DNA from: Actinomycetes bacterium | Lineage (GTDB): Bacteria; Actinomycetota; Acidimicrobiia; Acidimicrobiales; UBA8190 | Assembly (NCBI GenBank): GCA_021803325.1 | Contig: JAJZLP010000010.1 | Coordinates: 1 to 32,364, forward strand | DNA length: 32,364 nt | Reading direction: 5' to 3' | Shown: one piece after another, positions 1 to 8,711 of the stretch | Position numbering within the stretch: the stretch's first letter is position 1 | Layout of the letters: every line of letters begins with the position of its first letter | Translations under genes and position numbers: made by a program | Notes under the pieces: model-generated | The model's input: only the letters and a program-made list of their open reading frames with translations | What the model was told of the DNA's origin: nothing | The model's database searches: none

Positions 1-70
1 CCGTGGAACCAACGACGTCAACCGTCACCGCGGCGGGGACGGGGATAGGGGTGCGCCCGATGCGCGACAT
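1..70 (-). CDS. rplF: 50S ribosomal protein L6, N-terminal fragment
   Basis: The first 23 codons of L6 run off the left edge of the window. The protein begins MSRIGRTPIPVPAAVTVDV, the usual L6 opening (MSRIGRxPIxxPxxV). L6 binds 23S rRNA near the sarcin-ricin loop and the base of the stalk. The ATG at 70-68 is preceded by a strong AGGAGG ribosome binding site seven bases upstream. It follows rpsH after a 99-nt gap, the standard spc-operon order. The rest of the gene lies outside the window, so its integrity cannot be judged. Confidence 0.93.
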   Translation of the reverse strand, partial: MSRIGRTPIPVPAAVTVDVVGST

Positions 71-169
71 CAGCGAACCTCCTCTTCGGCCCGAGCGATA
101 AGTGTCTGCCGGCCATCCGGCGTCAGCCGCATGGCCGACGTCACAGGTCGGGCGCATGCCGCCCGACGG

Positions 170-574
170 TCACCAGACATAGCAGAGCACCTCGCCGCCG
201 ACCCGGCGCTGCCGGGCTTCGCGGTCGGTCATGAGCCCGTGGCTGGTGGACAGCACTGCGACGCCCATGCCGCCGAGCACACGCGGCATCCGGTCTGCTC
301 GGGCGTAGATGCGCAGGCCCGGCTTGGAGATGCGGCGCAACCCGGCGATGGTCCGGCTGCGGTCGGTGTCGTACTTCAAGCGGATCTCGAGCACCGTGCC
401 CGGGCCGGCGGTGGCCGGCCGGACGTCGAAGCCGTCGATGTAGCCCTCGCGCGTCAGGATGCCGGCGAGTGACTCTTTCAGCTTGGAGCTGGGCATCCGC
501 ACCGTGTCGTGCATGGCGGTGTTGGCATTGCGGATGCGGGTCAGCATGTCCGCGATGGGATCGGTCATCGTCAT
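170..574 (-). CDS. rpsH: 30S ribosomal protein S8
   Basis: A 134-residue protein of normal S8 length, beginning [17 protein letters not shown] and ending GGEVLCYVW, both typical of actinobacterial S8. S8 is a primary binder of the central domain of 16S rRNA, and in E. coli it represses translation of the spc operon by binding its mRNA. The conserved C-terminal [20 protein letters not shown] segment, which contacts helix 21, is intact. The ATG at 574 is preceded by GGGAGG nine bases upstream. A second in-frame ATG two codons later is possible but less usual. It lies 16 nt after rpsN. Confidence 0.97.
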   Translation of the reverse strand: MTMTDPIADMLTRIRNANTAMHDTVRMPSSKLKESLAGILTREGYIDGFDVRPATAGPGTVLEIRLKYDTDRSRTIAGLRRISKPGLRIYARADRMPRVLGGMGVAVLSTSHGLMTDREARQRRVGGEVLCYVW

Positions 575-590
575 CGTTGCAGCCCTCCCT

Positions 591-776
591 TCACCAGCTC
601 GCCTTGGTGACGCCGGGGATCTCCCCGGCGTGCACCATTACCCGCAAACAGATGCGGCACAGACCGAACTTCCGGTACACCGAGTGGGGCCGGCCACACC
701 GCCGGCACCGCGTGTACCCGCGCACCTTGAATTTCGGGGTGCGCTGCTGCTTCTGGATCAGTGCCTTCTTGGCCAT
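591..776 (-). CDS. rpsN: 30S ribosomal protein S14, zinc-binding type
   Basis: A 61-residue short S14 of the zinc-containing (C+) type. Four cysteines form the zinc ribbon: C24 and C27 (CRRC) and C40 and C43 (CRIC). The ending [11 protein letters not shown] matches the conserved family C-terminus (GxIPGVxKASW). S14 assembles late in the head of the 30S subunit. The gene starts with ATG only four bases after the rplE stop codon. Actinobacteria often carry a second, zinc-free S14 elsewhere for zinc starvation; none is in this window. Confidence 0.97.
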   Translation of the reverse strand: MAKKALIQKQQRTPKFKVRGYTRCRRCGRPHSVYRKFGLCRICLRVMVHAGEIPGVTKASW

Positions 777-780
777 GGCG

Positions 781-1347
781 TCACGCGCCCTCCTGCCTGA
801 ACGGGAAGCCGTACGCCCGCAGAAAGGCCCGGCCCTCCTGGTCGCTGCGTGCGGTCGTGCAGATGGTGATGTCCATCCCCCTGGTGGAGTCGACGCTGTC
901 GTAGTCGACCTCGGGAAAGATCAGCTGCTCGGTCACGCCGAATGTGTAGTTGCCGTGGCCGTCGAACGAGCGAGACGGCAAGCCGCGGAAGTCCCGGATC
1001 CGGGGGATGGCCAGGGCCACCAGCCGGTCGAAGAACTCCCATGCCCGGTCACCTCGCATGGTGACCTTGGCTCCGATGGCGACGCCTTCGCGCAGCTTGA
1101 AGCCGGCGATCGAGCGCCGGGCCCTGGTCACCACCGGCTTCTGCCCGGTGATGGTCTGGAGGTCCCGGACTGCGCCCTCGATGGCCGACGGCGTCTGAGT
1201 GGCACGTCCGACACCCATGTTCACCACGATCTTTTCGAGGCGGGGCACCTCCATGATGTTGCCCAGCTCCAGCTCCTGCTGGAGTTGGGCGCGCACCTCG
1301 GTGTCGTACCGCACCTTCAGGCGGGGTCGGGTCGTCGCCGCGCTCAC
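781..1347 (-). CDS. rplE: 50S ribosomal protein L5
   Basis: A 188-residue protein of normal L5 length. Family landmarks include [15 protein letters not shown] near residues 34-50, [22 protein letters not shown], and the C-terminal [11 protein letters not shown]5 binds 5S rRNA and 23S rRNA and forms the B1b bridge to S13. I chose the GTG at 1347-1345 because the protein then starts [14 protein letters not shown], and its codon overlaps the rplX stop in a GTGA arrangement, consistent with translational coupling. The frame stays open further upstream, but there it only runs inside rplX. Confidence 0.96.
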   Translation of the reverse strand: MSAATTRPRLKVRYDTEVRAQLQQELELGNIMEVPRLEKIVVNMGVGRATQTPSAIEGAVRDLQTITGQKPVVTRARRSIAGFKLREGVAIGAKVTMRGDRAWEFFDRLVALAIPRIRDFRGLPSRSFDGHGNYTFGVTEQLIFPEVDYDSVDSTRGMDITICTTARSDQEGRAFLRAYGFPFRQEGA

Positions 1348-1649
1348 AGCGCCCCTCCGCACTTCCGGCACACCCGGATCTTGCGGCCCGTCTCGTCGAA
1401 CTGCATGCCGATGCGGGTCGGGCCGCACGACGAGCAGACGATGGCGACCTTGCCTGCCGGCAGCGGCATGTCCTTGTCGATGATGCCGCCCTGCATGGTG
1501 GCTCCGGTCGGCTTGGTGTGCCGCTTGACCATGTTGGCCCCGTCGACGATCACCGTGCCGAGCTCGGGGTCGGCGACCATCACCTGGCCGCGTCGCCCGC
1601 GCTGCTTGCCTGACAGGACTTGAACGGTGTCTCCCTTGCGGATCCGCAT
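1344..1649 (-). CDS. rplX: 50S ribosomal protein L24
   Basis: A 101-residue L24, an early assembly initiator that binds the 5' end of 23S rRNA. The KOW-type beta barrel begins [21 protein letters not shown]. The C-terminal half carries a four-cysteine zinc ribbon, C72/C75 (CSSC) and C94/C97 (CRKC), present in many actinobacterial L24 proteins and absent from the E. coli form. The ATG at 1649-1647 shares one base with the rplN stop codon (TGATG). The next gene, rplE, overlaps its end by four bases, so rplN, rplX and rplE look translationally coupled. Confidence 0.97.
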   Translation of the reverse strand: MRIRKGDTVQVLSGKQRGRRGQVMVADPELGTVIVDGANMVKRHTKPTGATMQGGIIDKDMPLPAGKVAIVCSSCGPTRIGMQFDETGRKIRVCRKCGGAL

Positions 1650-2017
1650 CAGAGCACCTCCGGGGCCAGCGAGACGATCCGCATGAACCGCTTGTCTCGC
1701 AGCTCGCGGCCGACGGGGCCGAAGATCCGGGTGCCACGGGGCTGCTGCTGGTCGTTGATGAGGACCGCCGCGTTCTCGTCGAACCGGATGTAGCTGCCGT
1801 CCGGCCGCCGCTTCTCCTTGGCAGTTCGGACCACCACGCACTTCACGACGTCACCCTTCTTCACGGCCGCGCCGGGGATGGCGTCCTTGACGGTCGCCAC
1901 GAAGACATCCCCGATGCTGGCGTAGCGACGGCGTGAGCCCCCGAGCACCTTGATGCACAGGACTTCGCGTGCGCCGGAGTTGTCCGCCACCCGTAGTCTC
2001 GACTCCTGCTGGATCAT
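1649..2017 (-). CDS. rplN: 50S ribosomal protein L14
   Basis: A 122-residue protein, exactly the usual L14 length. It begins [21 protein letters not shown] and contains the family signature [21 protein letters not shown]14 sits at the subunit interface, contacts h14 of 16S rRNA and binds the silencing factor RsfS. The start ATG overlaps the rpsQ stop (ATGA), with GGAG eight bases upstream inside rpsQ. Nothing unusual is seen in the sequence. Confidence 0.98.
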   Translation of the reverse strand: MIQQESRLRVADNSGAREVLCIKVLGGSRRRYASIGDVFVATVKDAIPGAAVKKGDVVKCVVVRTAKEKRRPDGSYIRFDENAAVLINDQQQPRGTRIFGPVGRELRDKRFMRIVSLAPEVL

Positions 2018-2295
2018 CGGGCCCGCTCCAGGACCTCGGTGACACGCCAGCGCTTCAGCTTGGACAGCGGCCGGGTCTCGACAACCCGGACCCGGTCACC
2101 CACACGTGCTTCCATCTGGTCGTCGGCGTAGAGCTTGGTGGTCCGCTGCACGGTCTTGCCATAGCGCCGGTGACGGACGCGCTCCACCACGGCCACGACG
2201 ACCGTCGACTGCATGGCGTCGGACACCACTCTGCCCTCGCGGACCTTGCGCTGGCGGCGGGCGCCGTCGCCGGCACCGGCCTGCTCCTCAGCCAT
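2014..2295 (-). CDS. rpsQ: 30S ribosomal protein S17
   Basis: A 93-residue S17, a primary 16S rRNA binder with an OB fold. Recognisable segments are [36 protein letters not shown], and the C-terminal [21 protein letters not shown]. The start is ambiguous: a GTG at 2298 and an ATG at 2295 are adjacent (GTGATG). I prefer the ATG because the AGGAGGAGG run inside the rpmC tail lies seven bases from it, against four for the GTG. Either start overlaps the rpmC stop codon. The first 15 residues are a slightly long Gly/Ala-rich lead compared with E. coli. Confidence 0.96.
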   Translation of the reverse strand: MAEEQAGAGDGARRQRKVREGRVVSDAMQSTVVVAVVERVRHRRYGKTVQRTTKLYADDQMEARVGDRVRVVETRPLSKLKRWRVTEVLERAR

Positions 2296-2672
2296 CACTC
2301 GTCCTCCTCCTCGTCGGCGACGGACGCGGTGGCCGCGTCGTCGCCCGTGCCCGGCTCGGTGTCGTCGCCGGCCTCGGCATCCGCCTCGACGGCGCGAGCG
2401 GCGGCCGCTTCGGAGCGACGCCGAGCCTCTTCGCGCAGCGCCGGGGCGCGCTCTGCGGCAGCCAGGTCGGCCTCCACCACGTCGATGTCCCGCTCGCGCA
2501 GCACGGTCAGGACGCGGGCCACGTCCCGCCGGACCTGCGGGATCCGAGCGCTGTTGTCGAGCTGGCCGGTGGCGAGCTGGAACCTGAGGTTCAGCAGCTC
2601 ACGCCGGTACTCGGCCAGCCTGTTTTCGAGCTCCTCGTCGTCGAGCTCGCGCAATTCCAGGACACGGGGCAC
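2295..2672 (-). CDS. rpmC: 50S ribosomal protein L29 with long acidic C-terminal tail
   Basis: A 125-residue protein, about twice the usual 60-80 residues of L29. Residues 1-68 are the two-helix L29 core, with the hallmark [18 protein letters not shown] and [16 protein letters not shown]29 lies at the polypeptide exit tunnel next to L23 and helps recruit trigger factor and SRP. Residues 70-125 are an Ala/Glu/Asp-rich, low-complexity tail ending EEEDE. The GTG start at 2672 lies two bases after the rplP TAG. The tail's GAG-rich end also supplies the ribosome binding site of rpsQ. Its function is unknown to me. Confidence 0.95.
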   Translation of the reverse strand: MPRVLELRELDDEELENRLAEYRRELLNLRFQLATGQLDNSARIPQVRRDVARVLTVLRERDIDVVEADLAAAERAPALREEARRRSEAAAARAVEADAEAGDDTEPGTGDDAATASVADEEEDE

Positions 2673-2674
2673 GG

Positions 2675-3112
2675 CTAGACCTCCACCTCGGCCGTGCCGT
2701 GGGTGCCTGGGCGCACCACGAACCGGGCCTTGAACGGCAGCTTCTGGATGGCGCGCTCCATGGCGGCACGCGCCAGGTCGACGTCGACTCCGGCAAGCTC
2801 GAACAGCACCCGCCCGGGACGGACGACGGCCACCCAGTGCTCGGGGTTGCCTTTGCCCGATCCCATCCGGGTCTCGGCTGGCTTTTGGGTGACCGGCTTG
2901 TCCGGGAACACCCGGATCCACACCTTGCCGCCACGGCGGACGTGCCGGGTCATGGCAATTCGGGCGGCTTCGATCTGGCGGGCGGTGAGCCAGCCTGGTT
3001 CGAGCGCCTGGATGCCGTAGTCGCCGAAGGTGATCGCCGTCCCACCCTTGGCCGACCCGGTCAACCTGCCGCGTTGCTGCTTGCGGTGCTTGACCTTCCG
3101 GGGCATCAGCAT
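2675..3112 (-). CDS. rplP: 50S ribosomal protein L16
   Basis: A 145-residue L16, which lines the A-site tRNA elbow region of the 50S subunit. Family landmarks are [36 protein letters not shown] and [19 protein letters not shown], including the arginine-rich loop that in some bacteria is hydroxylated. I chose the ATG at 3112 (protein MLMPRKVK) over the ATG two codons later because AAGGAG at the end of rpsC is ten bases upstream and L16 proteins usually begin ML-PK. One base separates it from the rpsC stop codon. Confidence 0.97.
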   Translation of the reverse strand: MLMPRKVKHRKQQRGRLTGSAKGGTAITFGDYGIQALEPGWLTARQIEAARIAMTRHVRRGGKVWIRVFPDKPVTQKPAETRMGSGKGNPEHWVAVVRPGRVLFELAGVDVDLARAAMERAIQKLPFKARFVVRPGTHGTAEVEV

Positions 3113-3113
3113 G

Positions 3114-4262
3114 TCAGTCGGACTCCTTGCGGAAGTGCGGTGCCTCGTGGTGCTCGCTGCGAGTCCGCCGTTCGATCTCTTCCTCTTCCGCCAGCAGGCG
3201 CTCCAGGTCGTCGCCGCCGTCGGCCGGTCCACTGCCCGGGAGGGGCGGCGACGCGACTTCGGTCTCCTCGCCGCCGGCAGCGTCGGTCTCCTCACCGGTA
3301 GCAGCGGCCTCCGGCGGGGCCTCGGTGGCCGCCTCGGCGGCCGGCGCTGCCTCCGGTGCCGCGTGGACGACCTCGTCGGCAGGCGCCTGGGGTGCCGGCC
3401 CGGTCACCACCGTCGTGTCCACGTCGGGCCGCGGTGCGGGCGCCTGGGCCGGGGGGCCGTTGCCTTCGGCGACCGGGGCGCCGGGCTCCGGTGCGGTTCC
3501 CGGCTCACCCTGGCCCGCACGGCGACGACCACCACCGGCGGTGACGAGCCGGCGCGGCCGGGCCTGGCCCGACGTCTCGCCAGCCGCCATGGCCGCTTCG
3601 CGGTTGATCTTGTCCTCGGTGGAGAGCTTGTACGGGAGGATGTCGCCCTTGTAGATCCACACCTTGACGCCGATGCGCCCGAAGGTGGTGCGGGCCTCGC
3701 GGAAGCCGTAGTCGATGTCGGCCCGCAGGGTGTGCAACGGCACCCTGCCCTCGCGGTAGCCCTCTTTGCGGGCCATCTCCGAGCCACCGAGGCGGCCCGA
3801 GCACTGCACGCGGACGCCCAGGGCACCTGCCTTCGTGACGGTCTGCATGGCCCGCTTCATCGCTCGCCGGAAGGCGACCCGACGAACCAGCTGGTCGGCG
3901 ATGCTCTGCGCGATGAGTGCGGCGTCGAGCTCGGGCTGCTTGATCTCCTGGATGTTGAGCTGGATCCGGTTGCGCAACCCGGTGATGGTCTCCAGCTGCT
4001 TCTTCAGGCGGTCGGCTTCCGATCCGCGCCGGCCGATGACGATGCCGGGCCGCGCGGTGTGGATGTCGACACGCAGCCGGTCACGGGTGCGCTCGATCTC
4101 GATGCGGCTGACGGCGGCCGCCTCGAGCTGGGACATGAGGTAGTGGCGGATGCGCCAGTCCTCGATCACGAAATCCTGGTAGCTGCGCTCCTCGAACCAC
4201 CGTGACTTCCAGTCGGTGGTGACGCCGAGCCGGAACCCGTACGGATTGACCTTCTGACCCAT
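3114..4262 (-). CDS. rpsC: 30S ribosomal protein S3 with long C-terminal extension
   Basis: S3 forms the mRNA entry channel with S4 and S5. Residues 1-224 are a standard S3: [13 protein letters not shown], the KH motif GIVIGRRG at 73-80, and [19 protein letters not shown] near 194-212. Residues 225-382 are an unusually long tail, first Arg/Gly-rich, then Ala/Pro/Glu-rich, then a predicted charged helix ([16 protein letters not shown]) near the end. At 382 residues it is well above the usual 210-280. The ATG at 4262 is assigned from MGQKVN homology. The same 17 bases occur again 79 bases upstream with a better ribosome binding site (see the mini-ORF at 4264-4341). Confidence 0.96.
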   Translation of the reverse strand: MGQKVNPYGFRLGVTTDWKSRWFEERSYQDFVIEDWRIRHYLMSQLEAAAVSRIEIERTRDRLRVDIHTARPGIVIGRRGSEADRLKKQLETITGLRNRIQLNIQEIKQPELDAALIAQSIADQLVRRVAFRRAMKRAMQTVTKAGALGVRVQCSGRLGGSEMARKEGYREGRVPLHTLRADIDYGFREARTTFGRIGVKVWIYKGDILPYKLSTEDKINREAAMAAGETSGQARPRRLVTAGGGRRRAGQGEPGTAPEPGAPVAEGNGPPAQAPAPRPDVDTTVVTGPAPQAPADEVVHAAPEAAPAAEAATEAPPEAAATGEETDAAGGEETEVASPPLPGSGPADGGDDLERLLAEEEEIERRTRSEHHEAPHFRKESD

Positions 4263-4341
4263 CTCAGTACCCGGTCCTCGTGCTCGAGCTGGCAGCATGG
4301 ACAACGGGTGTGGTTCGGCGGCAGTTGACCTTCTGACCCAT
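4246..4341 (-). repeat. 17-bp direct repeat of the rpsC 5' end
   Basis: Copies at 4246-4262 and 4325-4341 are identical over 17 bases (ATGGGTCAGAAGGTCAA on the minus strand) and differ at the next base (T against C, both Asn codons). The 62 bases between them show no similarity to rpsC. The duplication is therefore short rather than a full tandem copy. Confidence 0.9.
4264..4341 (-). CDS. 25-codon mini-ORF made by duplication of the rpsC start
   Basis: Between rplV and rpsC lies an ORF that begins with the same 17 bases as rpsC (ATGGGTCAGAAGGTCAA, here 4325-4341, in rpsC 4246-4262). It therefore encodes MGQKVN and then diverges to [19 protein letters not shown]. It stops at 4266-4264, one base before the rpsC ATG (TGAGATG). 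AGGAG and AAGGG lie 7-12 bases upstream of the mini-ORF start, whereas the rpsC copy has only a weak GAGGA 12 bases upstream. The two starts are 79 bases apart, so they are in different frames. It may be a leader peptide passing ribosomes to rpsC by reinitiation, or a scar of an imperfect duplication. Translation is not proven. Confidence 0.45.
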   Translation of the reverse strand: MGQKVNCRRTTPVVHAASSSTRTGY

Positions 4342-4344
4342 GGC

Positions 4345-5061
4345 TCAGCCCTTCTCCTCTGCGTCGCCACTGGCCGTGGCCCCGTCGTCGCCGGCGTCTC
4401 CGTCATCGACGGTCTCCGACCAGTCACCAGCGCCCTCGTCGTCGCCGTCGTCGTCCGTCTGCCCCGAAGCCGCGTCAGCCACCGGAGCGTCGGTGCCGGC
4501 AGCCTCCGCGGCGACAGCCTCCGCGGCGACAGCCTCCGCGGCGCCGGCTACCTGCTCGTCGGCATGGCCGGCCCATTCGCTGGCCTCTGCGACCGGTGCG
4601 GCCGACACGGTCTCCTCGCGCCGCGAGGCGGCAACCCGGCGGGAGCGCTGCTGCACGCCGCTCGACGCCTGCCGGGCCCGGCGGCGCTGCAGGCGCTCCT
4701 CGGGCAGCCGCGACACGATCACGGTGATGTGGCACGTCCGCTTCCGGATGCGTGTGGCACGACCGCGAGCCCGGGGCCGCCACCGCTTGAGGGTGGTGCC
4801 CTCGTCGGCGAAGCAGGCGGACACGTACAGCTCCTCGGGGTCGATCCCGTCGTTGTGCCGGGCGTTGGCCACGGCGGAGTCGAGGACCTTGGCCACGACC
4901 CGTGCGGCTTCACGCGGGGTGGTGCGCAGCATGTCGGCGGCGCGGTCCACGTCCTGCCCGCGGATGAGGTCGAGGACCTGGCGGGCCTTGGTGGCCGACA
5001 TCCGGAAGTGGCGCAGGACGGCGCGGGTGCCGGGGCGCTCGTTGGTCTTGGGGCCAGTCAC
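4345..5061 (-). CDS. rplV: 50S ribosomal protein L22 with acidic C-terminal tail
   Basis: L22 lines the exit tunnel, and its extended loop contacts all six domains of 23S rRNA. Residues 1-120 are a normal L22, with [21 protein letters not shown], the tunnel loop [19 protein letters not shown], and HITVIVS. Residues 122-238 are a tail: first basic (RLQRRRARQ), then Ala/Glu/Asp-rich, containing three tandem AVAAE repeats and ending GDAEEKG. The usual length is 110-130, and mycobacterial L22 also has an extension. The GTG start at 5061 has AGGGGAGG seven bases upstream and lies one base after the rpsS stop codon. The frame is open further upstream only through rpsS. Confidence 0.95.
   Translation of the reverse strand: MTGPKTNERPGTRAVLRHFRMSATKARQVLDLIRGQDVDRAADMLRTTPREAARVVAKVLDSAVANARHNDGIDPEELYVSACFADEGTTLKRWRPRARGRATRIRKRTCHITVIVSRLPEERLQRRRARQASSGVQQRSRRVAASRREETVSAAPVAEASEWAGHADEQVAGAAEAVAAEAVAAEAAGTDAPVADAASGQTDDDGDDEGAGDWSETVDDGDAGDDGATASGDAEEKG
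4501..4545. repeat. Three tandem 15-bp repeats inside the rplV tail
   Basis: The units agcctccgcggcgac at 4501-4515 and 4516-4530 are identical, and the third at 4531-4545 differs at one base. On the coding strand they encode AVAAE-like pentads in the low-complexity tail of L22. Such in-frame repeats can vary in number by slippage without breaking the gene. Confidence 0.9.
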
Positions 5062-5062
5062 G

Positions 5063-5341
5063 TCAGCGCCTCCCCTGCCGTTCTTGACCGGCGTGGAAGC
5101 GGAACGTCCGGGTCGGTGCGAACTCGCCCAGCTTGTGGCCGACCATCGACTCGGTGATGTACACCGGGACATGCTTGCGACCGTCGTGGACGGCGATGGT
5201 GTGGCCGACCATGTCGGGGATGATGGTTGAGCGACGCGACCAGGTCCGGATGACCCGCTTGTCGTTGGCGGCGTTCAGCGTGTCCACCTTGCGGAGGAGG
5301 TGGCCGTCGACGAACGGGCCTTTCTTCAGGCTACGCGGCAT
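5063..5341 (-). CDS. rpsS: 30S ribosomal protein S19
   Basis: A 92-residue S19 of normal length, beginning [19 protein letters not shown] and containing [30 protein letters not shown]-type sequence across its C-terminal half. S19 sits in the 30S head with S13 and takes part in the B1 bridges. The ATG at 5341 follows rplB by 24 nt. No unusual substitutions are seen. Confidence 0.98.
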   Translation of the reverse strand: MPRSLKKGPFVDGHLLRKVDTLNAANDKRVIRTWSRRSTIIPDMVGHTIAVHDGRKHVPVYITESMVGHKLGEFAPTRTFRFHAGQERQGRR

Positions 5342-5365
5342 TGCGCAGGTCCTCTCTCGGATCCG

Positions 5366-6202
5366 TCACCGGCGCGCGCCGCGGGTGCGGCGGCGGCGGA
5401 CGATCATCTGGTCGGACGCCTTGTGGCGGGCACGGGTGCGTCCTTCGGGCTTGCCCCACGGCGAGACCGGGTGGCGACCACCCGACGACTTGCCTTCGCC
5501 ACCGCCGAGCGGGTGGTCGACAGGGTTCATCGCGACACCTCGGGTCTGGGGTCGCACGCCGCGCCACCGGTTGCGGCCGGCCTTGCCCACCGAGATCAGC
5601 TCGGCTTCGGCGTTGCCGACCGTGCCGAGGGTGGCCCGGCAGTCGATGGCGACGCGGCGCATCTCCGTCGACGGCAGGCGCAGCGTGGCGAACGTGCCTT
5701 CCTTGGCCACGAGCTGGGCGCTCATGCCGGCGCCACGCGCCATCTTGCCGCCCTGGCCGGGCCGGAGCTCGATGTTGTGGACGGTCGAGCCGACGGGGAT
5801 GTAGCGCAGCGGCAGAGCGTTGCCGGGACGGATCTCGGCACCCTGGCCGTTCTGCAGGACGTCCCCGACCTTCACCCCGGCCGGGGCAAGGATGTAGCGC
5901 TTCTCACCGTCGTAGTAGTGCAGCAGCGCGATGCGGGCGTTGCGGTTGGGGTCGTACTCGATGGCCGCGACCTTGGCCGGCACGCCATCCTTGTTGCGCT
6001 TGAAGTCGACCATGCGGTACTGCTGCTTGTGCCCGCCGCCGCGGTGCCGAGCCGTCTTGCGGCCCTGGGCGTTGCGGCCGCCGGTCGACGGCTTGGGCGC
6101 CAGCAGTGACCGCTCGGGCTTCGACCGAGTGATCTCCGAAAAATCGGAGACGGACTGGAACCGGCGGCCGGCGCTGGTGGGCTTGCGCTTGCGGAGCGTC
6201 AT
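5366..6202 (-). CDS. rplB: 50S ribosomal protein L2
   Basis: A 278-residue L2 of normal length, a protein needed for subunit association and the peptidyl transferase centre. Landmarks are the N-terminal [29 protein letters not shown], the RNA-binding [16 protein letters not shown], and the signature [17 protein letters not shown], which contains the conserved histidine near the peptidyl transferase centre. The C-terminus is the usual basic [10 protein letters not shown]. The ATG at 6202 is chosen by homology. The frame remains open upstream only because it runs through rplW and rplD. Confidence 0.98.
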   Translation of the reverse strand: MTLRKRKPTSAGRRFQSVSDFSEITRSKPERSLLAPKPSTGGRNAQGRKTARHRGGGHKQQYRMVDFKRNKDGVPAKVAAIEYDPNRNARIALLHYYDGEKRYILAPAGVKVGDVLQNGQGAEIRPGNALPLRYIPVGSTVHNIELRPGQGGKMARGAGMSAQLVAKEGTFATLRLPSTEMRRVAIDCRATLGTVGNAEAELISVGKAGRNRWRGVRPQTRGVAMNPVDHPLGGGEGKSSGGRHPVSPWGKPEGRTRARHKASDQMIVRRRRTRGARR

Positions 6203-6213
6203 GCGCGGTCCTC

Positions 6214-6507
6214 TCAGCTCTTCTCGAAGAGGTCGATGCGGTCGTTGCCGGCCAGCGTGACCATGGCTCGCTTGGTCGACGGGCGGGTGCCGACGATGTT
6301 CGTCCGCCGGTTCCGCCGGTGCTTGCCGATGCGGTTCAGGGTGTTGACCTGGGCGACGCGCACGCCGAACACCTGCTCGACCGCATGGCGGACATCGACC
6401 TTGGTGGCGTCGGGGGCGACGACGAAGACGTAGGTGCCGGCCGACATGAGCCGGTCGGTCTTCTCCGAGATGACCGGGCGGACCAGGACCTGATCTGCGG
6501 ACCTCAT
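6214..6507 (-). CDS. rplW: 50S ribosomal protein L23
   Basis: A 97-residue L23, the main docking site at the exit tunnel for trigger factor and SRP. Characteristic segments are [14 protein letters not shown] at the N-terminus, [20 protein letters not shown], and the basic [25 protein letters not shown]-type loop. The ATG at 6507 overlaps the rplD stop codon by four bases (ATGA), indicating coupling to rplD. Confidence 0.97.
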   Translation of the reverse strand: MRSADQVLVRPVISEKTDRLMSAGTYVFVVAPDATKVDVRHAVEQVFGVRVAQVNTLNRIGKHRRNRRTNIVGTRPSTKRAMVTLAGNDRIDLFEKS

Positions 6508-7337
6508 GCCTCGCCCTCCTCGTCTTCGCTGGCGTCGTCGTCCTCGCTGGCGCCTGTTGCGGCTTCGGCGCCACGACCGGTGTCTGCGCCGGCAGGGCTC
6601 CGTGGTGCGCTGCTGGGTCCAACCGCGGGCACGGCGGCTTCGGCGCCCGCCCCCATGCCGGCGACCGCCCCACCGGGCAGCGTCTCGTCGGTGAAGACGA
6701 CCCAGTCGCTGCGCAGGATGTCGTAGGCGTTGAGCTCGGTGACGTCAATCACGTGCACCCGCTGGAGGTTGGAGAACGAGCGCTCGGCAGCGATGTCGTC
6801 GCTGGTGCACACCACCAGGATGCGCCCGCTGAGCCCGAGGGCTGCGAGCGCGGCCACCGCCGACTTGGTCCGCGGCACGTCCCAACCCCAGGTGTCGACG
6901 AGCGCGATGCGCCCCTCGGACGCCCGGTCGGACAGCGCCGAGCGCAGCGCCAGGCGGATCATCTTCTTCGGGGTGCGCTGGCGGTAGGAACGGGGCTTCG
7001 GGCCCAGCGCGACCCCGCCGCCGGACCACTGCGGGGCCCGAGTGGACCCTTGGCGGGCACGCCCGGTGCCCTTCTGGCGGAACGGCTTGGCACCGCCGCC
7101 GGCGACTTCGGCCCGGGTGCGGGTCGACTGGGTGCCGGCGCGTGCGGCGGCGAGCTGGGCGGCCACGACCTGGTGCATGACCGCGGTGTTGGGGACGATG
7201 CCGAACGTCTCGGGGTCGAGCTCGACCTGGCCGAGCACGTCGCCCGCCACGGTGCGCCGGTCGACGGTGCGTCGTGCGGGCTCGGGCCGGGCCGCTGCCC
7301 GCCGGGCCGCGGGCGTCAGGGTGGCGAGTGCGTTCAT
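6504..7337 (-). CDS. rplD: 50S ribosomal protein L4 with acidic C-terminal tail
   Basis: A 277-residue L4, compared with 205-220 in most bacteria. L4 reaches the exit tunnel constriction and is an assembly protein; in E. coli it also represses the S10 operon through its leader RNA. The tunnel loop is recognisable in the first half ([20 protein letters not shown], then the conserved [13 protein letters not shown] stretch). The globular core ends near residue 217 ([12 protein letters not shown]). The last 60 residues are Gly/Ala-rich and end in an acidic run ([13 protein letters not shown]). The ATG at 7337 overlaps the rplC stop by four bases. Confidence 0.96.
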   Translation of the reverse strand: MNALATLTPAARRAAARPEPARRTVDRRTVAGDVLGQVELDPETFGIVPNTAVMHQVVAAQLAAARAGTQSTRTRAEVAGGGAKPFRQKGTGRARQGSTRAPQWSGGGVALGPKPRSYRQRTPKKMIRLALRSALSDRASEGRIALVDTWGWDVPRTKSAVAALAALGLSGRILVVCTSDDIAAERSFSNLQRVHVIDVTELNAYDILRSDWVVFTDETLPGGAVAGMGAGAEAAVPAVGPSSAPRSPAGADTGRGAEAATGASEDDDASEDEEGEA

Positions 7338-7996
7338 GCCGGTCTCCCGTTCGTGGCGGCCGGGCCCTTCACCGTGTCGCGCAGGACGACGACCGCGCCC
7401 CGAGGGCCGGGAACCGCTCCTTTGACCAGGATCAGCTCGCGCTCCGGATCGGCGGCGACGACCTGCAGGTTCATCGTGGTGACCTGCGTGCCGCCCATGC
7501 GCCCGGCCATGCGGGTGCCCTTGAACACCCGTGCCGGGGTGGCACACGCACCGATCGAGCCCGGCGCCCGGTGCTTCTTGTGGTTGCCGTGCCCCGCGCC
7601 CTGACCTTTGAAGTTGTGCCGCTTCATGCCGCCGGCGAAGCCTTTGCCCTTGGACACGGCGGTGACGTCCACCCGCTCGCCCGGCGCCAGGATCTCGGCG
7701 GTGAGCTGCTGGCCGACCTCGTACCCGCTGATGTCGTCGATCCGCAGCTCCACCAGCCGGCGGCCCGGCTCGACACCGGCCTTGGCGTAGTGGCCCTGCT
7801 CGGGCTTGGTCAGGGTGCTGGCCCGCCGGACGCCCCAGGTGACCTGGAGGGCGGCGTACCCTTCGCGCTCGGGTGTCTTCACCTGGACGATCCGCGCCGG
7901 CGCGACCTTGAGGACCGTCACCGGCACGGCGCGGTGCTCCTCGTCCCAGACCTGGGTCATGCCGACTTTTTCGCCGACGATCGCCTTCGTAGCCAC
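7334..7996 (-). CDS. rplC: 50S ribosomal protein L3
   Basis: A 220-residue L3, an early assembly protein whose loop approaches the peptidyl transferase centre. Landmarks are [16 protein letters not shown] at the N-terminus and the central loop [20 protein letters not shown] followed by [14 protein letters not shown], near the site of glutamine methylation in the family. The GTG at 7996 gives the usual [15 protein letters not shown] start and has GGAGAGGA about ten bases upstream. It is separated from rpsJ by an unusual 354-nt spacer that contains several hairpins. Confidence 0.97.
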   Translation of the reverse strand: MATKAIVGEKVGMTQVWDEEHRAVPVTVLKVAPARIVQVKTPEREGYAALQVTWGVRRASTLTKPEQGHYAKAGVEPGRRLVELRIDDISGYEVGQQLTAEILAPGERVDVTAVSKGKGFAGGMKRHNFKGQGAGHGNHKKHRAPGSIGACATPARVFKGTRMAGRMGGTQVTTMNLQVVAADPERELILVKGAVPGPRGAVVVLRDTVKGPAATNGRPA

Positions 7997-8350
7997 GGTC
8001 CCGTGGTCCTCTCCGTCATCACCGGGCACCGTGGTGGTGCCCTTCTCACTGGACCCGCATCGGGGCCCGTTCCTGCAGGCGCCGCACGGTGCCCGTTGCA
8101 CGCCAACGCTCCGCCCGGGAACCCCCGAGCGGAGCGCTCGACCTGGTTCGCCCGGAGGTCCCCACCGTTGCCGGTGGGCGCTCGGGGACATCGACATGGC
8201 TCGGTCACAGCGAGCACTGGCTCACCGTCGACCGGCGTACGACGTTACACCGTGCCGCTGGCACACCGCCAGTCGCCGCCGCCAATCGCCCGCCGCCGGC
8301 TTCGGCACGCGAGCGCTCGGGGGCAGTCGGGGGCTCGCCCCCGACGGAGG
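7997..8350 (-). promoter_or_regulatory. Structured 354-nt spacer between rpsJ and rplC
   Basis: This spacer is far longer than its neighbours (0-35 nt) and has no credible ORF. On the transcribed strand it holds four perfect inverted repeats: 8327-8344 (7-bp stem, directly after rpsJ), 8161-8178 (7-bp stem, GCAA tetraloop), 8107-8136 (8-bp stem, 14-nt loop) and 8024-8042 (7-bp stem, just above the rplC ribosome binding site). No U-tract follows any of them. It could be a leader controlling rplCDWB, comparable in role to the L4-responsive S10 leader of E. coli, or a partial terminator plus internal promoter. I find no convincing -35/-10 pair. Confidence 0.4.
8327..8344 (-). terminator. GC-rich hairpin immediately after rpsJ
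   Basis: The sequence tcgggggctcgcccccga is a perfect inverted repeat seven bases beyond the rpsJ stop codon (stem 7 bp, loop 4). It lacks a U-tract, so it is at most a weak or factor-assisted terminator or an attenuator between rpsJ and rplC. Confidence 0.35.
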
Positions 8351-8677
8351 TCAGACGTTCTGGATCTTGATCTCGATGTCGACGCCGGCAGGCAGGTCAA
8401 GCCGCTGCAGGGAGTCGACGGTCTTCGGCGTGTGCTCGACGATGTCCACCAGCCGCTTGTGGACCCGCATCTCGAAGTGCTCGCGGCTGTCCTTGTACTT
8501 GTGCGGCGACCGGATCACCGTGTACCGGTGCTTCTCCGTCGGCAGCGGGACGGGACCCTGGACCTTGGCCTGGGTGCGGAGGACCGTCTGCACGATCTTC
8601 TCCGTGGACTGGTCGAGGATCTCGTGGTCGTAGGCCTTCAACCTGATCCGGATCTTCTGTCGGCTCGTATCGGCCAC
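8351..8677 (-). CDS. rpsJ: 30S ribosomal protein S10 (NusE)
   Basis: A 108-residue S10, slightly longer than E. coli S10 (103). It works in the 30S head and, as NusE, in transcription antitermination with NusB. Landmarks are [40 protein letters not shown] and the C-terminal [14 protein letters not shown]. It starts with GTG at 8677 and lies 34 nt after tuf, so it is probably cotranscribed with the str genes. The next gene, rplC, is separated by 354 nt, so S10 is detached from the rest of its usual operon. Confidence 0.98.
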   Translation of the reverse strand: MADTSRQKIRIRLKAYDHEILDQSTEKIVQTVLRTQAKVQGPVPLPTEKHRYTVIRSPHKYKDSREHFEMRVHKRLVDIVEHTPKTVDSLQRLDLPAGVDIEIKIQNV

Positions 8678-8711
8678 GTTGCGCTCCGTCCTGCTCGCGT
8701 CGGTTCCCGGA

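Noticed and set aside
4263-4427. N-terminal extension of S3 starting upstream near 4427
   Set aside because: The frame is open, but the added 55 residues run through the end of rplV in another frame and have no S3 homology; MGQKVN at 4262 is the family start.
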